54,237 bases of DNA from Phycisphaerae bacterium (GTDB lineage: Bacteria; Planctomycetota; Phycisphaerae; UBA1845): assembly GCA_024102815.1 (NCBI GenBank), contig JAGFJJ010000004.1:1-54237 (forward strand), in the 5' to 3' direction. Positions within the stretch are counted from its first letter, which is position 1, and each line of letters starts with the position of its first letter. Both the position numbers and the translations under genes were made by a program. Below are positions 8,023 to 16,916 of the stretch, piece by piece. Under the pieces are notes generated by a model. The model saw nothing but the letters and a program-made list of their open reading frames with translations, was not told where the DNA came from and did no database searches.

Positions 8023-10653
8023 TTGACCGAACATAGGGAGACGCGGGGTGAAGGCCTGGACGGGTCCGCCCAGCCGGAGTCAGCAAAAGCTGAGAATACT
8101 TCGTCTTCGCCCACGGAGACGCGCGAACTGACGCCCACGTCGAGCCCAACGGGTATCCCCCAGCGGATCGGCCAATACCGCATTAAGCGGGCGATTGCGT
8201 CGGGCGGGATGGGAACGGTCTACGAAGCCGTTCAGGAAAAGCCGCGGCGGACGGTGGCTGTGAAGCTGATGCGCGCGGGGATCGCGTCACGGTCGGCGCT
8301 TCGAAGATTCGAGTACGAGTCGCAGCTTCTTGCGCGACTTCGCCACCCCAGCATCGCGCAAGTCTACGATGCGGGAACCCACAAGGATGGCGAGGTGGCG
8401 GTTCCGTACTTCGCGATGGAGTACATTGTCGGTGCGAAACCGATCACGGACTACGTGCGCGACAAGAAGCTCGGCGCGCGCGAACGCATGAAGCTCTTCG
8501 TCAGTGCCTGCGACGCCGTCCACCACGGCCATCAGAAGGGTATCATCCACCGCGACCTCAAACCCTCGAACATCCTGGTGGATTCCTCAGGGCAGGTGAA
8601 AGTCATCGACTTCGGTGTGGCCCGCAGTACGGACAGCGACATGGCGGTCACGACGCTGCAGACGGATGTCGGTCAACTCATCGGTACGCTTCAATACATG
8701 AGTCCGGAACAGTGTGCGGCCGACCCGCACGACATCGACACTCGAAGCGATGTCTACGCACTCGGCGTTATCCTCTACGAGATGCTGTGCGAGCGTCTAC
8801 CTTATAATCTCAAAGGCGCCGCCATCCACGAAGCCACACGACGCATTCGGGAAGAACAGCCGCCGAAACTCAGTACGCTAAGCAGAACGCTGCGCGGCGA
8901 CGTGGAGACCCTAACCTTCAAGGCGCTGGAAAAGGACCGCGACTGGCGTTATCAAAGCGCGTCGGCGCTGGTGGCGGACATTGATCGGTATTTAAACAAC
9001 GAACCGATCGCCGCCCGACCGGCGAGTGCAATGTATCAGTTCAAGAAGCTTGTCTCACGCCACAAGGCCCCCTTTGCCTTTGTGGTTGTGTTGTTCCTGA
9101 CGATCAGCGCCTTCGGCGTTTGGATGAGCGTGATGTACACCCAGGCCGACAGGCTCCGCTTACATGCCGTCGCCGCCGAACAGGAACAAGCGCTCGCCCG
9201 CGAGGAGGCAGAAGAGGCCCGTGACAACCTGGAGACGATTACGGAGTTCCAGCAGTCCATGCTCAGCGACATCGACGCCGAGGAGATGGGTCGCGGGATA
9301 GTCGATGCGCTGCGTGAAGACATCAGCGCGCACTTCACCGGCGAAGGCGCCGACGCGGCGACGTTGAAGGCGGCCCTGGCGTCGTTTTCGGATCTTGTCA
9401 GCAAGGTGAACGCCACCAACCTTGCTCTGAAGGTCGTGGACGAGCACGTTCTTGCCCGAGCGGTGAAGACCATCGACGAGGAGTTTGCCGGCCAACCCAT
9501 CATCCGGGCCGCCATGCTACAGACGGTGGCAATGACTTACCGCATGATTGGACTCCGTAGCGCCGCCATGCCGTTACAGAGAGCCGCCTTGGAGACCCGC
9601 CGACATGAACTTGGCAACGACGACCCCAGCACGCTGTACTCAAAAGACAAGTTGGGCACCCTGCTCCAGTCGACGGGCAATCTGGACGAAGCGAGCCCAT
9701 ACATACGCGAGGCGCTGGAGGGCTATCGCCGCGTCCTGGGCGATGACCACCCGAGAACGCTGTCCTCGATCACAAACATGGGCATACTGCTCCAGGCGCA
9801 CGGCAAATTCGCCGCGGCCGAGCCATACTGTCGCGAGGCGCTGGAGGGCAATCGCCGCGTACTGGGCGACGACCACCCCAGCACGCTGTCCTCAATCAAC
9901 AATATGGGTGCCCTGCTCCAGCAGATGGGCAAGCTGGACGACGCGATGCCCTACTTCCGTATGGCGCTGGAAGGCAGACGCCGCGTCCTAGGCGACGACA
10001 ACACATCTACGCTGATATCAATCAACAACGTGGGCAGCCTGCTCGAAGCGATGGGCAAGCTGGACGAGGCCGAGCCATACTATCGGGAGGCGCTAGATGG
10101 CCACCGCCGCGTTCGGGGCGACGACCACCCGATGACGCTGAACTCGATTACCAACATGGGGGGCCTGCTCGAGGCTCAGGGCAAGTTGGCAGAGGCGATG
10201 CCCTACTGGCGCGAGGCGCTGGAGGGTAATCGCCGCGTCCTGGGCGACAACCACCCGGCTACGCTAAATTCGATTAATAACATGGGATACCTTCTGAACA
10301 AGATGGGCCGATACGACGATGCGGCGAAAGTCTTGCTTGCGGGCGAATCGGCGGCGAGGCGCGTGTACACTGGGGACAATACAATGTGGCTGGGCAATTA
10401 TCTTGCTAAGCTCGGCGAGGCGCAAAGCGGCCTGCGCAAGTATCCCGACGCCGAAGCGACATTTCTAGAAGCACACGGGCTGCTAGCGGCGGGCTTTGGC
10501 GACGACCACGCGCGCACCACGAAAACGATCAACCAATTGATCGCCCTCTACGACGCCTGGCACGCCGCCGAGCCGGGTAAAGGCTACGACGCCAGAGCCG
10601 CCGAATGGCGGGCCAAGCTGTCGGCACCGAAACCGGAAGAGAGCAACGGCTGA
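8023..10653 (+). CDS. Membrane Ser/Thr protein kinase with TPR repeats (orphan)
   Basis: The frame encodes 876 residues with a TTG start preceded by AAGGGA. The kinase domain (about 50-330) is complete: GGMGTVYEA glycine loop near 60, VAVKLM lysine, HRDLKPSN catalytic loop near 175, IDFGVA, GTLQYMSPEQ activation segment and DTRSDVYALG. A single membrane span (about 348-368, APFAFVVVLFLTISAFGVW) is followed by a coiled coil and then about seven 42-residue TPRs (about 505-830) with the recurring RRVLGDDHP signature. The kinase is cytosolic. By family analogy the TPRs bind a partner. Such kinases in planctomycetes normally follow an ECF sigma gene, but none precedes this one. Confidence 0.9.
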   Translation: MTEHRETRGEGLDGSAQPESAKAENTSSSPTETRELTPTSSPTGIPQRIGQYRIKRAIASGGMGTVYEAVQEKPRRTVAVKLMRAGIASRSALRRFEYESQLLARLRHPSIAQVYDAGTHKDGEVAVPYFAMEYIVGAKPITDYVRDKKLGARERMKLFVSACDAVHHGHQKGIIHRDLKPSNILVDSSGQVKVIDFGVARSTDSDMAVTTLQTDVGQLIGTLQYMSPEQCAADPHDIDTRSDVYALGVILYEMLCERLPYNLKGAAIHEATRRIREEQPPKLSTLSRTLRGDVETLTFKALEKDRDWRYQSASALVADIDRYLNNEPIAARPASAMYQFKKLVSRHKAPFAFVVVLFLTISAFGVWMSVMYTQADRLRLHAVAAEQEQALAREEAEEARDNLETITEFQQSMLSDIDAEEMGRGIVDALREDISAHFTGEGADAATLKAALASFSDLVSKVNATNLALKVVDEHVLARAVKTIDEEFAGQPIIRAAMLQTVAMTYRMIGLRSAAMPLQRAALETRRHELGNDDPSTLYSKDKLGTLLQSTGNLDEASPYIREALEGYRRVLGDDHPRTLSSITNMGILLQAHGKFAAAEPYCREALEGNRRVLGDDHPSTLSSINNMGALLQQMGKLDDAMPYFRMALEGRRRVLGDDNTSTLISINNVGSLLEAMGKLDEAEPYYREALDGHRRVRGDDHPMTLNSITNMGGLLEAQGKLAEAMPYWREALEGNRRVLGDNHPATLNSINNMGYLLNKMGRYDDAAKVLLAGESAARRVYTGDNTMWLGNYLAKLGEAQSGLRKYPDAEATFLEAHGLLAAGFGDDHARTTKTINQLIALYDAWHAAEPGKGYDARAAEWRAKLSAPKPEESNG
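9660..10300 (+). repeat. 126-base tandem coding repeats (TPR units)
   Basis: Five or more near-identical 126-base units encode TPRs, each recurring as a variant of GGCGATGACCACCC and GAGGCGCTGGAGGG. The nucleotide similarity is higher than TPR function requires, suggesting recent duplication or gene conversion. Confidence 0.75.
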
Positions 10654-11175
10654 ATGCAGGTCCGGTCGAGCTGTAGTACATCGCCGAGTTCCAACGGCGT
10701 CGATGACGCAAACCTGGAAACACAGCCAGCTGCCGAACAACGAAGCTCCCTTCAAGATCGCGACCGAGTTGCAGTTCCTTTCGACACTTAACTTTGAGGG
10801 TGATCGGACGTCAGCGAGGCCCGCGCCTGGGCGAGTCGGGCAACTCGGTCAATCCATTCGTAGACCGGTGCCGAGAAGCACACCCGTTTCACGACTTCGA
10901 ACCTCATAGCGCTGCGCACGGCCATCCGTCACCACGAAGACGATCCGTGCGTCTGGCCAGTAGATTTTCGTAGGCCGCCCTCTGTCGTAGAGCTGTCCCT
11001 CCTGAAAACACTATCCGGAGTGTTCTGTGCTCGCGGGGTTTAGGCTTGACGGCACGACAAGGCGGACGCAGCCGAGGCGCGCGACGGCTTTCGGGTCGAC
11101 GCGGCGCTGAATTCCGGCAGAAGCGCGGACCGGTCCCAGTCGATTCGTTTGGACCCAGACACGCGAAGTTGTTGC
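10654..11175 (+). other. Gap without a recognisable gene
   Basis: The short open frames on both strands show no domain and no convincing ribosome site. The stretch lies between the kinase and the transposase. No clear terminator or terminal inverted repeat was found by eye. Confidence 0.5.
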
Positions 11176-12198
11176 TCAAGCCGCGCGTCGGTAGCGATGA
11201 TGCAACCCGCCCACTTGCGGAATCGCGATCACCCTTCCTTCCGATGGATGCTCGACTCGACGTGGCACTGGTGCATTACATTCCAGCGAAAGATGAGGGC
11301 GAGCTTCGTGATAGTACGTGAAGTAGCTGCTGAGAATTCGTCGCAAGTGGGCTGCGTTGAGTATGATAACATGGGCGAGGCACTCTCGGCGGATACTGCC
11401 GTTCAGGCGTTCAACGTACGGATTCTGCCATGGAGATCGTGGTGCTATTACGACTTCTTCGATTCCCATGTGCTTAACACGCTGGCGGAAGAACTCGCCG
11501 TAGATGGAGTCGCGGTCGCGAAGCAGGAAGCGTGGCGCCGAATCCTCAGGGAATGCCTCGATGACCTGTTGAGCTGTCCACTGCGCCGTCGGATGCGCCG
11601 TTACGTTGAAGTGGACGACCATACGGCGGTGATGGCGCAGTACGATGAAACAGAACAAGATGCGAAACGCTGCCGTGGGTACCGTGAAGGAATCGACCGC
11701 CACAATGTCACGAACGTGGTTGTCCAGAAAGGTTCGCCAAGTTTGCGACGGTGGTTTTCGGTGACGCACCCTGTACTTGTCTACGGTTGCCTTCGACGCC
11801 TCGTAGCCAAGGAGACGCAGCTCCGAACGGATTCTCGGCGTTCCCCACGTTGGGTTTTCCGACGACATGTGCCGTATCAACTTGCGGATCTCAGCGTCGA
11901 TCTTGGGCCGGCCTGACTTCCTGGATCGCGACTTCCATCGCCCGTAGAGGCGGAATCCCTCTTTGTGCCAGCGGATCACGGTCGCCGGTTGGACGATGAC
12001 GAGGACGGAACGCCAGTCCGGCCAGAGGCGAGCGATCCAGGTCCAGAAGATGCGGTCCCGGTTCCGCAGCCGCGGCCGTTTCGAGCCTTGCTCAAGGACG
12101 GCGAGTTGCTGCCGTAGGACGAGGTTCTCGGTAGCCAGCTCAGCTTGGCTCCGAACTGCTGCCCGAAGGAAAACGAAAACCAGCTGTACCCAGCCCAT
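11176..12198 (-). CDS. IS transposase with integrase-core DDE domain
   Basis: The frame encodes 340 residues. An N-terminal membrane-like or leucine-rich start is followed by a coiled-coil segment (ENLVLRQQLAVLEQ), a helix-turn-helix region (TVIRWHKEGFRLY, TWGTPRIRSELRLLG) and an rve integrase core. The catalytic acids are visible as D in DIVAVDSF, D in LLRDRD and E in NPYVERLNGS. It resembles the single-frame integrase-core transposases common in planctomycetes and related to the IS3/IS481 group. The frame is intact, so the element may still be active. I could not define terminal inverted repeats or a target duplication. Confidence 0.85.
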   Translation of the reverse strand: MGWVQLVFVFLRAAVRSQAELATENLVLRQQLAVLEQGSKRPRLRNRDRIFWTWIARLWPDWRSVLVIVQPATVIRWHKEGFRLYGRWKSRSRKSGRPKIDAEIRKLIRHMSSENPTWGTPRIRSELRLLGYEASKATVDKYRVRHRKPPSQTWRTFLDNHVRDIVAVDSFTVPTAAFRILFCFIVLRHHRRMVVHFNVTAHPTAQWTAQQVIEAFPEDSAPRFLLRDRDSIYGEFFRQRVKHMGIEEVVIAPRSPWQNPYVERLNGSIRRECLAHVIILNAAHLRRILSSYFTYYHEARPHLSLECNAPVPRRVEHPSEGRVIAIPQVGGLHHRYRRAA

Positions 12199-12376
12199 GC
12201 TCCGCTCCCGGACTTCTTACCTAATGTATCTGCGTGTGAACGGCTACGAGCGTAGCCGTGGTCCGGAAACGGTCAATCGCGAATGCTCGACGAGACGCCC
12301 CAAACCGCGATTCTGGTCCCGGATGCGGTTTTCAGGACGCACAGGTACGTGCTCAGTGAGGACCGAGCGCATCAGG

Positions 12377-12411
12377 AGAAGGGAAGGCTACGATGAGCAG
12401 CCCTCCCTTCT
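12377..12411 (-). terminator. Hairpin downstream of the first RRM gene
   Basis: A 13-base stem (12377-12389 with 12399-12411, one G-U pair) encloses a 9-base loop, 23 bases past the stop of the minus-strand RRM gene. No T-run follows, so it may be an mRNA-stabilising hairpin rather than an intrinsic terminator. Confidence 0.5.
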
Positions 12412-12433
12412 GGTATTGGTGTCAGAGAATGCA

Positions 12434-12730
12434 CTAGCGGCTACTACCGTAACCGCGGTTGCCACCGTATCCGCCGCGTGATTCGCGTGGCTTGGCTTCG
12501 TTGACTTTGAGGGCGCGACCTCCGTGATCCTTATCGTTTAGGGCATTGATCGCCGCCTGCGCCTCTGCGGCGGTGCCCATCTCGACAAACCCGAACCCTT
12601 TGCTTCGGCCGGAGTCCCGGTCTTCAATGACCTGGGCGCTCTCAATCGTGCCGTGCGGTGAGAACAGCGTTTCCAAATCAGAGCTATTCACGTCGTAGCC
12701 AAGATTTCCGACATACAACTTCTTGCCCAT
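12434..12730 (-). CDS. Small RRM RNA-binding protein (Rbp type), copy 1
   Basis: The frame encodes 98 residues. A single RRM fills residues 1-80 with RNP2 KLYVGNL and RNP1 KGFGFVEM, followed by a short Gly/Arg/Tyr tail (RGGYGGNRGYGSSR). This is the layout of cyanobacterial-type cold-inducible Rbp proteins, which bind RNA and act as chaperones. ATG 12730 is supported by AGGAGA eight bases upstream and by the family start MGKKLYVGNL; an in-frame upstream start would add 18 unrelated residues. A promoter about 165 bases upstream implies a long leader, as in many cold-shock genes. Two relatives lie in the same island (14879 and 32585). Confidence 0.92.
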   Translation of the reverse strand: MGKKLYVGNLGYDVNSSDLETLFSPHGTIESAQVIEDRDSGRSKGFGFVEMGTAAEAQAAINALNDKDHGGRALKVNEAKPRESRGGYGGNRGYGSSR

Positions 12731-12900
12731 CGTCTTTCTCCTATGAAAGATGGGCGTAACCCCTTGCTTTACTTTCAGGATCACAATTGAAAGTGGCCGT
12801 CGTTCCGGCCAAGAAAGTTGAAGGACGATCTAGAGGTAGGAAGTGGAACCTGCAGAACAAATGCCACGCCAGCGACCGGCTCGTCAATTCGACTACGGGG

Positions 12901-12928
12901 ATTATACCCCGTGCCTCGGGGAAGTAAA
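12901..12928 (-). promoter_or_regulatory. Sigma70-like promoter for rrm copy 1
   Basis: On the minus strand TATAAT (12901-12906) lies 16 bases from TTTACT (12923-12928). Transcription from about 12894 would give a leader of about 164 nt before ATG 12730. That leader includes a GGCCGGAACGACGGCC hairpin. The -10 box is perfect and the -35 box matches 4 of 6. Confidence 0.5.
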
Positions 12929-13083
12929 CCGAATAATCTGGGATGTTTTTACTCCGGCTGGATGCTACTGAGAAAAGCATGTCTTGCGGGGTATCATCCG
13001 GCCCGCACACTCCGATCGCCCAGAGACCGGGTGCGAGAACACCGAGGAAGCGAAACCCGTTCGCCCTGTCCACGGGTGTCCCT

Positions 13084-13494
13084 CTATGCGCAACGGCTGT
13101 TTTCAGGTTGCGGCCACGGCTTCTTCTTTTCGCGGACGATGGGCGACTCGTCCAAGGTGAAAACTACGATCTCTTCGCCGGTGGTGGTGCTGATGTCGTG
13201 GTGCAGGCTCACGACCCTCGCGCCGGTGACCTCCAGGACCATGGATTCCAGAACCGGCCGAGCAGTCTCGACCAGCTGAGTCCTCACTTGTTTGAGCAGG
13301 TCTCGGCCCTTCTCGGTCGGAAGCGTCTGAACCAGCTGCTGTTCAGCGGCCGTCAGGACGCCCTGAAGACGTACGACGACAAGGTCGTCAATCAAGTGCG
13401 AATGGATGTCTTTGGGCCCACGGCCCATGAACTCCTGTTCAAAGCGCCTGATGCCCTCGCAGATGGCGGACTCGATTTCTCCCTTTGTCTTCAT
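13084..13494 (-). CDS. DUF2294-like protein, type A, copy 1
   Basis: The frame encodes 136 residues. It has a short helical start (KGEIESAICEGIRRFEQEF), then RGPKDIHSHLIDDLVVVRL, a helical middle (LTAAEQQLV) and a C-terminal segment with GARVVSLHHDIST and EEIVVFTLDE. I recognise this as the small DUF2294 family, whose function is unknown; the length is typical. The start ATG has AAGGGA upstream. It is divergent from the type B gene at 13857, and the same A/B pair recurs near 30.3-31.5 kb. The C-terminal tail (KKPWPQPENSRCA) differs from copy 2, which ends after REKKRR. Confidence 0.75.
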   Translation of the reverse strand: MKTKGEIESAICEGIRRFEQEFMGRGPKDIHSHLIDDLVVVRLQGVLTAAEQQLVQTLPTEKGRDLLKQVRTQLVETARPVLESMVLEVTGARVVSLHHDISTTTGEEIVVFTLDESPIVREKKKPWPQPENSRCA

Positions 13495-13658
13495 CGTGAC
13501 ATCCCTTCATTGCCACGAAGAGGCCGGCATCCACGCAAGCAAAGCGCCAAGAAGCGGAGCGCGCTGATCCCGACATGCTTCGCAACATGAGACTGTCCCT
13601 CGAGCGAGATATCTTCTCATTATTCACGAATTTGGCAACCATCGCCGCGCCGTTGGCG

Positions 13659-13671
13659 TATACTCTAGCAG
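13659..13671 (+). promoter_or_regulatory. -10 promoter element of DUF2294 type B copy 1 leader
   Basis: TATACT at 13659-13664 follows TTGGCG. The same TGGCGTATA context precedes the other copy (TATAAT, 30913-30918 minus). No strong -35 box is visible. Transcription should begin near 13671. Confidence 0.5.
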
Positions 13672-13811
13672 CAGGTGCGTCGCCCGGTGAAGACCGGTGA
13701 CACACTCTCGGATGACTTAATGAAGGGCAGCCCAGCCTTACCGGGTGGCTCGTTGAAGAGTAAGCCGACGCGGTTGAGCACTCTCCGGTGCTTGGCTGCG
13801 TCGGCTTTTTT
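13671..13811 (+). ncRNA. Conserved leader with intrinsic terminator: candidate riboswitch upstream of DUF2294 type B copy 1
   Basis: About 140 nt lie between the promoter and the gene. A block starting GATGACTTAATGAAGGGC (13711) through GGGTGGC and AGTAAGCCGACG matches the minus-strand leader at 30754-30906. It ends in a hairpin with stem AAGCCGACGC/GCGTCGGCTT (13762-13807) followed by a T-run (13806-13811), 45 bases before the ATG. That is the layout of transcription attenuation. It does not match any riboswitch consensus I remember (c-di-GMP, SAM, cobalamin, TPP, ZTP, guanidine, Moco, fluoride). Confidence 0.6.
13762..13811 (+). terminator. Intrinsic terminator in leader 1
   Basis: A 10-base perfect outer stem with an inner AGCAC/GTGCT stem is followed by six T residues. 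It lies before, not after, the gene it would control. Confidence 0.75.
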
Positions 13812-13856
13812 GATTGCGGTGGAAGTGGACGGCCGCAGCGGCCAAGGAGGAACGCC

Positions 13857-14300
13857 ATGGACAAACCCGGCTCGACAATGGCGCGCCAGATTGCCCACGC
13901 GGCCAGTGTTTTCGAGCAGCAGAGGACGGGCAACACGCCGAAGTCCGTGACCGTGGTACTGAGCGACACGACGCTGTTGATCACGCTGCACGGGGCCTTG
14001 TCGGAGGCCGAGAAGGCCTTGGCGAAAAGCCCCGAGGGTGCCGCCCAGATACAAGACTTTCACCGACAGTTGTTTGCTAACGCTTCCGAGTCGTTGCGGC
14101 AGGAGATCAAGAGAATTACCGGCGTCGAGGTGCGCGGGGCTATTGCAGAAATCGAGCCGGCAACCGGCACCATCGTTGGCGTATTCACGACTGGTACGAC
14201 TGTGCAGGTATACCTGCTTGCAGACACGGTACCTTCGGGTACGTGGAGTGGAAATGTACCCGATGACGTGGCAAAGAATAGGGAGGTTCTGCCATGCTAG
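13857..14300 (+). CDS. DUF2294-like protein, type B, copy 1
   Basis: The frame encodes 147 residues. ATG 13857 has AAGGAGG seven bases upstream. Visible segments are MARQIAHAASVFEQQRTGNTP, then PKSVTVVLSDTTLLITLHGAL, an AEKALAKSPEGAAQIQDFH helix and a C-terminal GVEVRGAIAEIEPATGTIVGVFT. The architecture parallels the type A protein (helix, beta pair ending in HG/QG-V/AL, long helix, final beta pair), so both belong to one family. The function is unknown. It is preceded by the candidate riboswitch, and its stop overlaps the start of csrA (ATGCTAG), so the two are probably coupled. Confidence 0.75.
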   Translation: MDKPGSTMARQIAHAASVFEQQRTGNTPKSVTVVLSDTTLLITLHGALSEAEKALAKSPEGAAQIQDFHRQLFANASESLRQEIKRITGVEVRGAIAEIEPATGTIVGVFTTGTTVQVYLLADTVPSGTWSGNVPDDVAKNREVLPC

Positions 14301-14608
14301 TGCTGTCGAGGAAAAACGATCAAGCAGTGATCATTGCGAGCGAAGTCGACCTCCAGAACATCCTCAAGGTTACCGTCCTCGCCATCAGAGGCGGGAGCGT
14401 GAGGCTGGGTTTTGAGGCCAACGAAGATGTTCACGTCCATCGCGAGGAAGTGTGGGAACGGGTACGCGCCGCCCGTCCCCGTGACCCTCCTGCCGGCGAC
14501 ACTGGTCGAACGAAACCGAGCAGCACAGTTGAAGTCAAGCGCGTGCTTTCCGGATTGGGGAAGGGAAGGAGCCCGAAATCCTTGGAGGGACGGGCATTGC
14601 GTGCGTGA
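14294..14608 (+). CDS. csrA: CsrA carbon storage/translational regulator with extended tail
   Basis: The first 60 residues are CsrA: MLVLSRKNDQAVIIA, a small insertion (SEVDLQNIL), VTVLAIRGGSVRLGFEA and VHREEVWERV. CsrA dimers bind GGA motifs in mRNA leaders and repress translation. ATG 14294 overlaps the DUF2294 stop by 7 bases and GGGAGG lies nine bases upstream. At 104 residues it is longer than the usual 60-75. The extra tail (about 65-104) is basic, Ser/Gly-rich and unrelated to anything I know. Being coupled to a riboswitch-type leader, CsrA may be produced only when the leader reads through. Confidence 0.9.
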   Translation: MLVLSRKNDQAVIIASEVDLQNILKVTVLAIRGGSVRLGFEANEDVHVHREEVWERVRAARPRDPPAGDTGRTKPSSTVEVKRVLSGLGKGRSPKSLEGRALRA

Positions 14609-14878
14609 AGCGGCAGGAGCGTGGTTTTGCACGCGGCCGAATGGAACGAAGGGCCGATGCCCGGACTCATCGGTGGGATTTGCGGAAGATGTTCTCGGTG
14701 TCGGAAGTGCGCGACGTCGGCGCGCTGGGGGATGGCGGGAAAGAACCTGATGAGTTTGGCGCGGGCGGTAACGCCATAGCTCGCAAGTCCAAATGAGAAA
14801 GCAGAGAATCAGGCGCCAACTAGAGAAGCGAATCGTGTTCCCGTCTCTTGGGGCGCCGGAGTTTCTTGGAGCAATTCC

Positions 14879-15139
14879 TTGACGAAAATCCATATTGGAA
14901 ACCTGTCTTCTGAGGCCACGGAACGGGGTATCCGTGAAGCCTTTGCAGGCTTTGGGCTCGTTCAAAAAGTGTCGATCATGTGCGACCGTCACTCCGGCGA
15001 GCCGCGAGGCTTCGCGTTCGTAGAGATGGAAACCGACGAAGGCGCTGCCAGTGCCATCGCTGCGCTGAACGGGATGCAACTGCAAGGAACGGCCGTGACC
15101 GTAAGCCAGGCCCATGTTCGCGCGGCGAAGGCCGGCTGA
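14879..15139 (+). CDS. Small RRM RNA-binding protein, copy 2
   Basis: The frame encodes 86 residues. It has a TTG start with TTGGAGC upstream. The RRM shows RNP2 KIHIGNL and RNP1 RGFAFVEM in the expected positions, followed by a very short tail without the Gly-rich region of copy 1. It is more diverged from copies 1 and 3 than they are from each other (for example VQKVSIMCDRHSGEP where copy 1 has IESAQVIEDRDSGRS). It probably binds single-stranded RNA. It lies 270 bases downstream of csrA on the same strand, and the bases between hold no gene I can support. Confidence 0.88.
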   Translation: MTKIHIGNLSSEATERGIREAFAGFGLVQKVSIMCDRHSGEPRGFAFVEMETDEGAASAIAALNGMQLQGTAVTVSQAHVRAAKAG

Positions 15140-15460
15140 GGTCGGTGATATGTGTGGCTTCATTGCCGTTGGTGCTGCCCGTGATTCACGAGAACCGGGC
15201 GGGCAGCATGATCAAGCAATTCAGACACCGGCTCCCGGTCAGTACGCCTGTGATCGTTAGCGTGGGATCGAAGACCGGTACCGGCACACTCGTCGTGTCA
15301 GAATCTGTCGGAACTATTGTGGCGTGGGGGCTTGAAGCCAGGGGCTCGTGGCACGCGAAATCCGGGATCCAAGGCAACCGCTATGGAAACGGCAAACTGG
15401 TACTCCACCTGCTCTTGCGGAAGGTCGATGGCGAAATGACGGCTTGCCGAATGACCTCTG
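15140..15460 (+). other. Stretch with no supported gene
   Basis: A frame from ATG 15208 to 15501 is open but has no ribosome site and no recognisable domain. It ends inside the pseudogene fragment. I regard it as non-coding. Confidence 0.4.
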
Positions 15461-15581
15461 GGTGTTTGAAGGACTCTGCGCGGGACTCGAAGACTACCTG
15501 AAAGACCTCGGCCTGCACGCTCAACTGGAGATAGAGCTATTGCATCGCTGCTTCGCCCAAGAAGACGGCAGGTCTGGGTAA
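15460..15581 (+). pseudogene. C-terminal fragment related to the unknown gene at 26449-26937
   Basis: The last 38 residues of this frame (LCAGLEDYLKDL through LLHRCFAQEDGRSG) align with the C-terminus of the protein at 26449-26937 (VCAELEDYLIKL through LLQHSFAQEVGGSG). No upstream part of that protein is present in any frame. It is a truncated remnant of a second copy. Confidence 0.6.
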
Positions 15582-15680
15582 GGTTCAGACGGCTTTGTGG
15601 TTTCGGCCCAGCTGAATTCCTCCGCCAACGCCGCCGAGGCAACCGGGCGAGCGAGAATTGTGAGCTTAGGAGGTGACATT

Positions 15681-16916
15681 TTGCACCAAGTGCGACCGCT
15701 CTTCATTTCCACCTATCCGCCGGAAGAGTGCGGCCTGGCCACGTTCACCAGGGATTCCGCCGATGCGGTGGACTTGGCCGCTGGGAAGCCGGTGTGCTCG
15801 TTGGCCGCAATTCAGAAGACGCGCCCGCGAGACCACGACGGTACGCGTGTGGTCCACATTATCGAGAACGCCGACCGCGACGCCTACCGTGTGGCCGCGC
15901 AGGTGGCGAATGACGGGCCCTACGACGTGATCAGTCTGCAGCACGAGTTTGGACTGTATCCCGGCGAGTGGGGCGACCGAGTATTGGACTTCTTTCTAGC
16001 TTGCCGCAAGCCGATTGTCACCACGTTTCACACACTGATGACTGCCCCGGACCCTTCGCCACGGCGCATCATCCAGAACATCGCCGCCCTCAGCCGAGGC
16101 ATCGTGGTCATGACGAAAATCGCCGCGACGCTACTCGCTACGGTCTACGAAGTACCGGTGACGGGCGTGCGCGTGATCCCGCATGGGGTGCCGCGAGTTG
16201 CTTGGCTGGACGCCAGTGAATGCAAGACTCGGCTGGAACTGGCGGGTCGGCGAGTTATTTGCACATTCGGCCTCATCAATCGAGGCAAGGGGCTGGAGCA
16301 CATGATCGAGGCCATGCCCCGAATCGTGTCCGCGTATCCTGACGCCTTGTACTTGATCGTCGGGGTGACGCATCCACAGATCAAGCGGCAAGAAGGAGAG
16401 ACCTACCGGGAATCTCTCTCGCGGATGGCGGAAGGGCTGGGCATTGGCGCCCACGTCCGTTTCGTCAACAGGTTTCTGAGCTTGCCCGATCTCCTCCAAT
16501 ACCTGCAAGCCTGCGACGTGTACACCACTCCTTATGCGGGAAAGGATCAGATTGCCAGTGGCACGCTGGCGTATGCCATGGCCGCCGGCCGGCCGATTGT
16601 GAGCACTCCCTACCTCTACGCCGAGGAGGTGTTGGCAGAGGGGCGGGGTTTGCTCGTGCCTTTTGCGCATAGCGCCGCTCTTGCCGATGCGACGCTTCGA
16701 TTCCTCAATGACGACGTGTTGCGGGAGGAGACTCGCCGCAGGGCCTACAAATACGCAAGACCGATGCGCTGGCCGCATGTGGGCAGGGCGTACTCAAAGG
16801 TCTTCAGCGAAACCGTGTCCTCCGGAAAGGCGAAACGGAACGAAGGTTACCCCGCCATGTCGGCAACCTCAGCGGACAAGGCGATACCCGATGCGTTACT
16901 TCATGGAGGCGTGTGA
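15681..16916 (+). CDS. Glycosyltransferase, GT-B fold (GT4-like)
   Basis: The frame encodes 411 residues. TTG 15681 is chosen because AGGAGG (15668-15673) sits seven bases upstream; an in-frame GTG at 15597 has no site. An N-terminal Rossmann half contains [16 protein letters not shown] and [18 protein letters not shown]4-type C-terminal half contains [46 protein letters not shown] and [18 protein letters not shown]. It should transfer a sugar from an activated donor in the cytosol; the acceptor cannot be read. The stop overlaps the next start, and together with the next two genes it forms a polysaccharide or glycan cassette. Confidence 0.9.
   Translation: MHQVRPLFISTYPPEECGLATFTRDSADAVDLAAGKPVCSLAAIQKTRPRDHDGTRVVHIIENADRDAYRVAAQVANDGPYDVISLQHEFGLYPGEWGDRVLDFFLACRKPIVTTFHTLMTAPDPSPRRIIQNIAALSRGIVVMTKIAATLLATVYEVPVTGVRVIPHGVPRVAWLDASECKTRLELAGRRVICTFGLINRGKGLEHMIEAMPRIVSAYPDALYLIVGVTHPQIKRQEGETYRESLSRMAEGLGIGAHVRFVNRFLSLPDLLQYLQACDVYTTPYAGKDQIASGTLAYAMAAGRPIVSTPYLYAEEVLAEGRGLLVPFAHSAALADATLRFLNDDVLREETRRRAYKYARPMRWPHVGRAYSKVFSETVSSGKAKRNEGYPAMSATSADKAIPDALLHGGV

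Noticed and set aside
9660..10300. Tandem repeats as a CRISPR array
   Set aside because: The units are 126 bases, in frame and encode TPRs; there are no unique spacers or cas genes.
13671..13811. Assignment of the leader to a known riboswitch class such as c-di-GMP-I, SAM or cobalamin
   Set aside because: The signature bases of these classes (for example the GEMM GGGCAAACC core or the cobalamin box) are absent.
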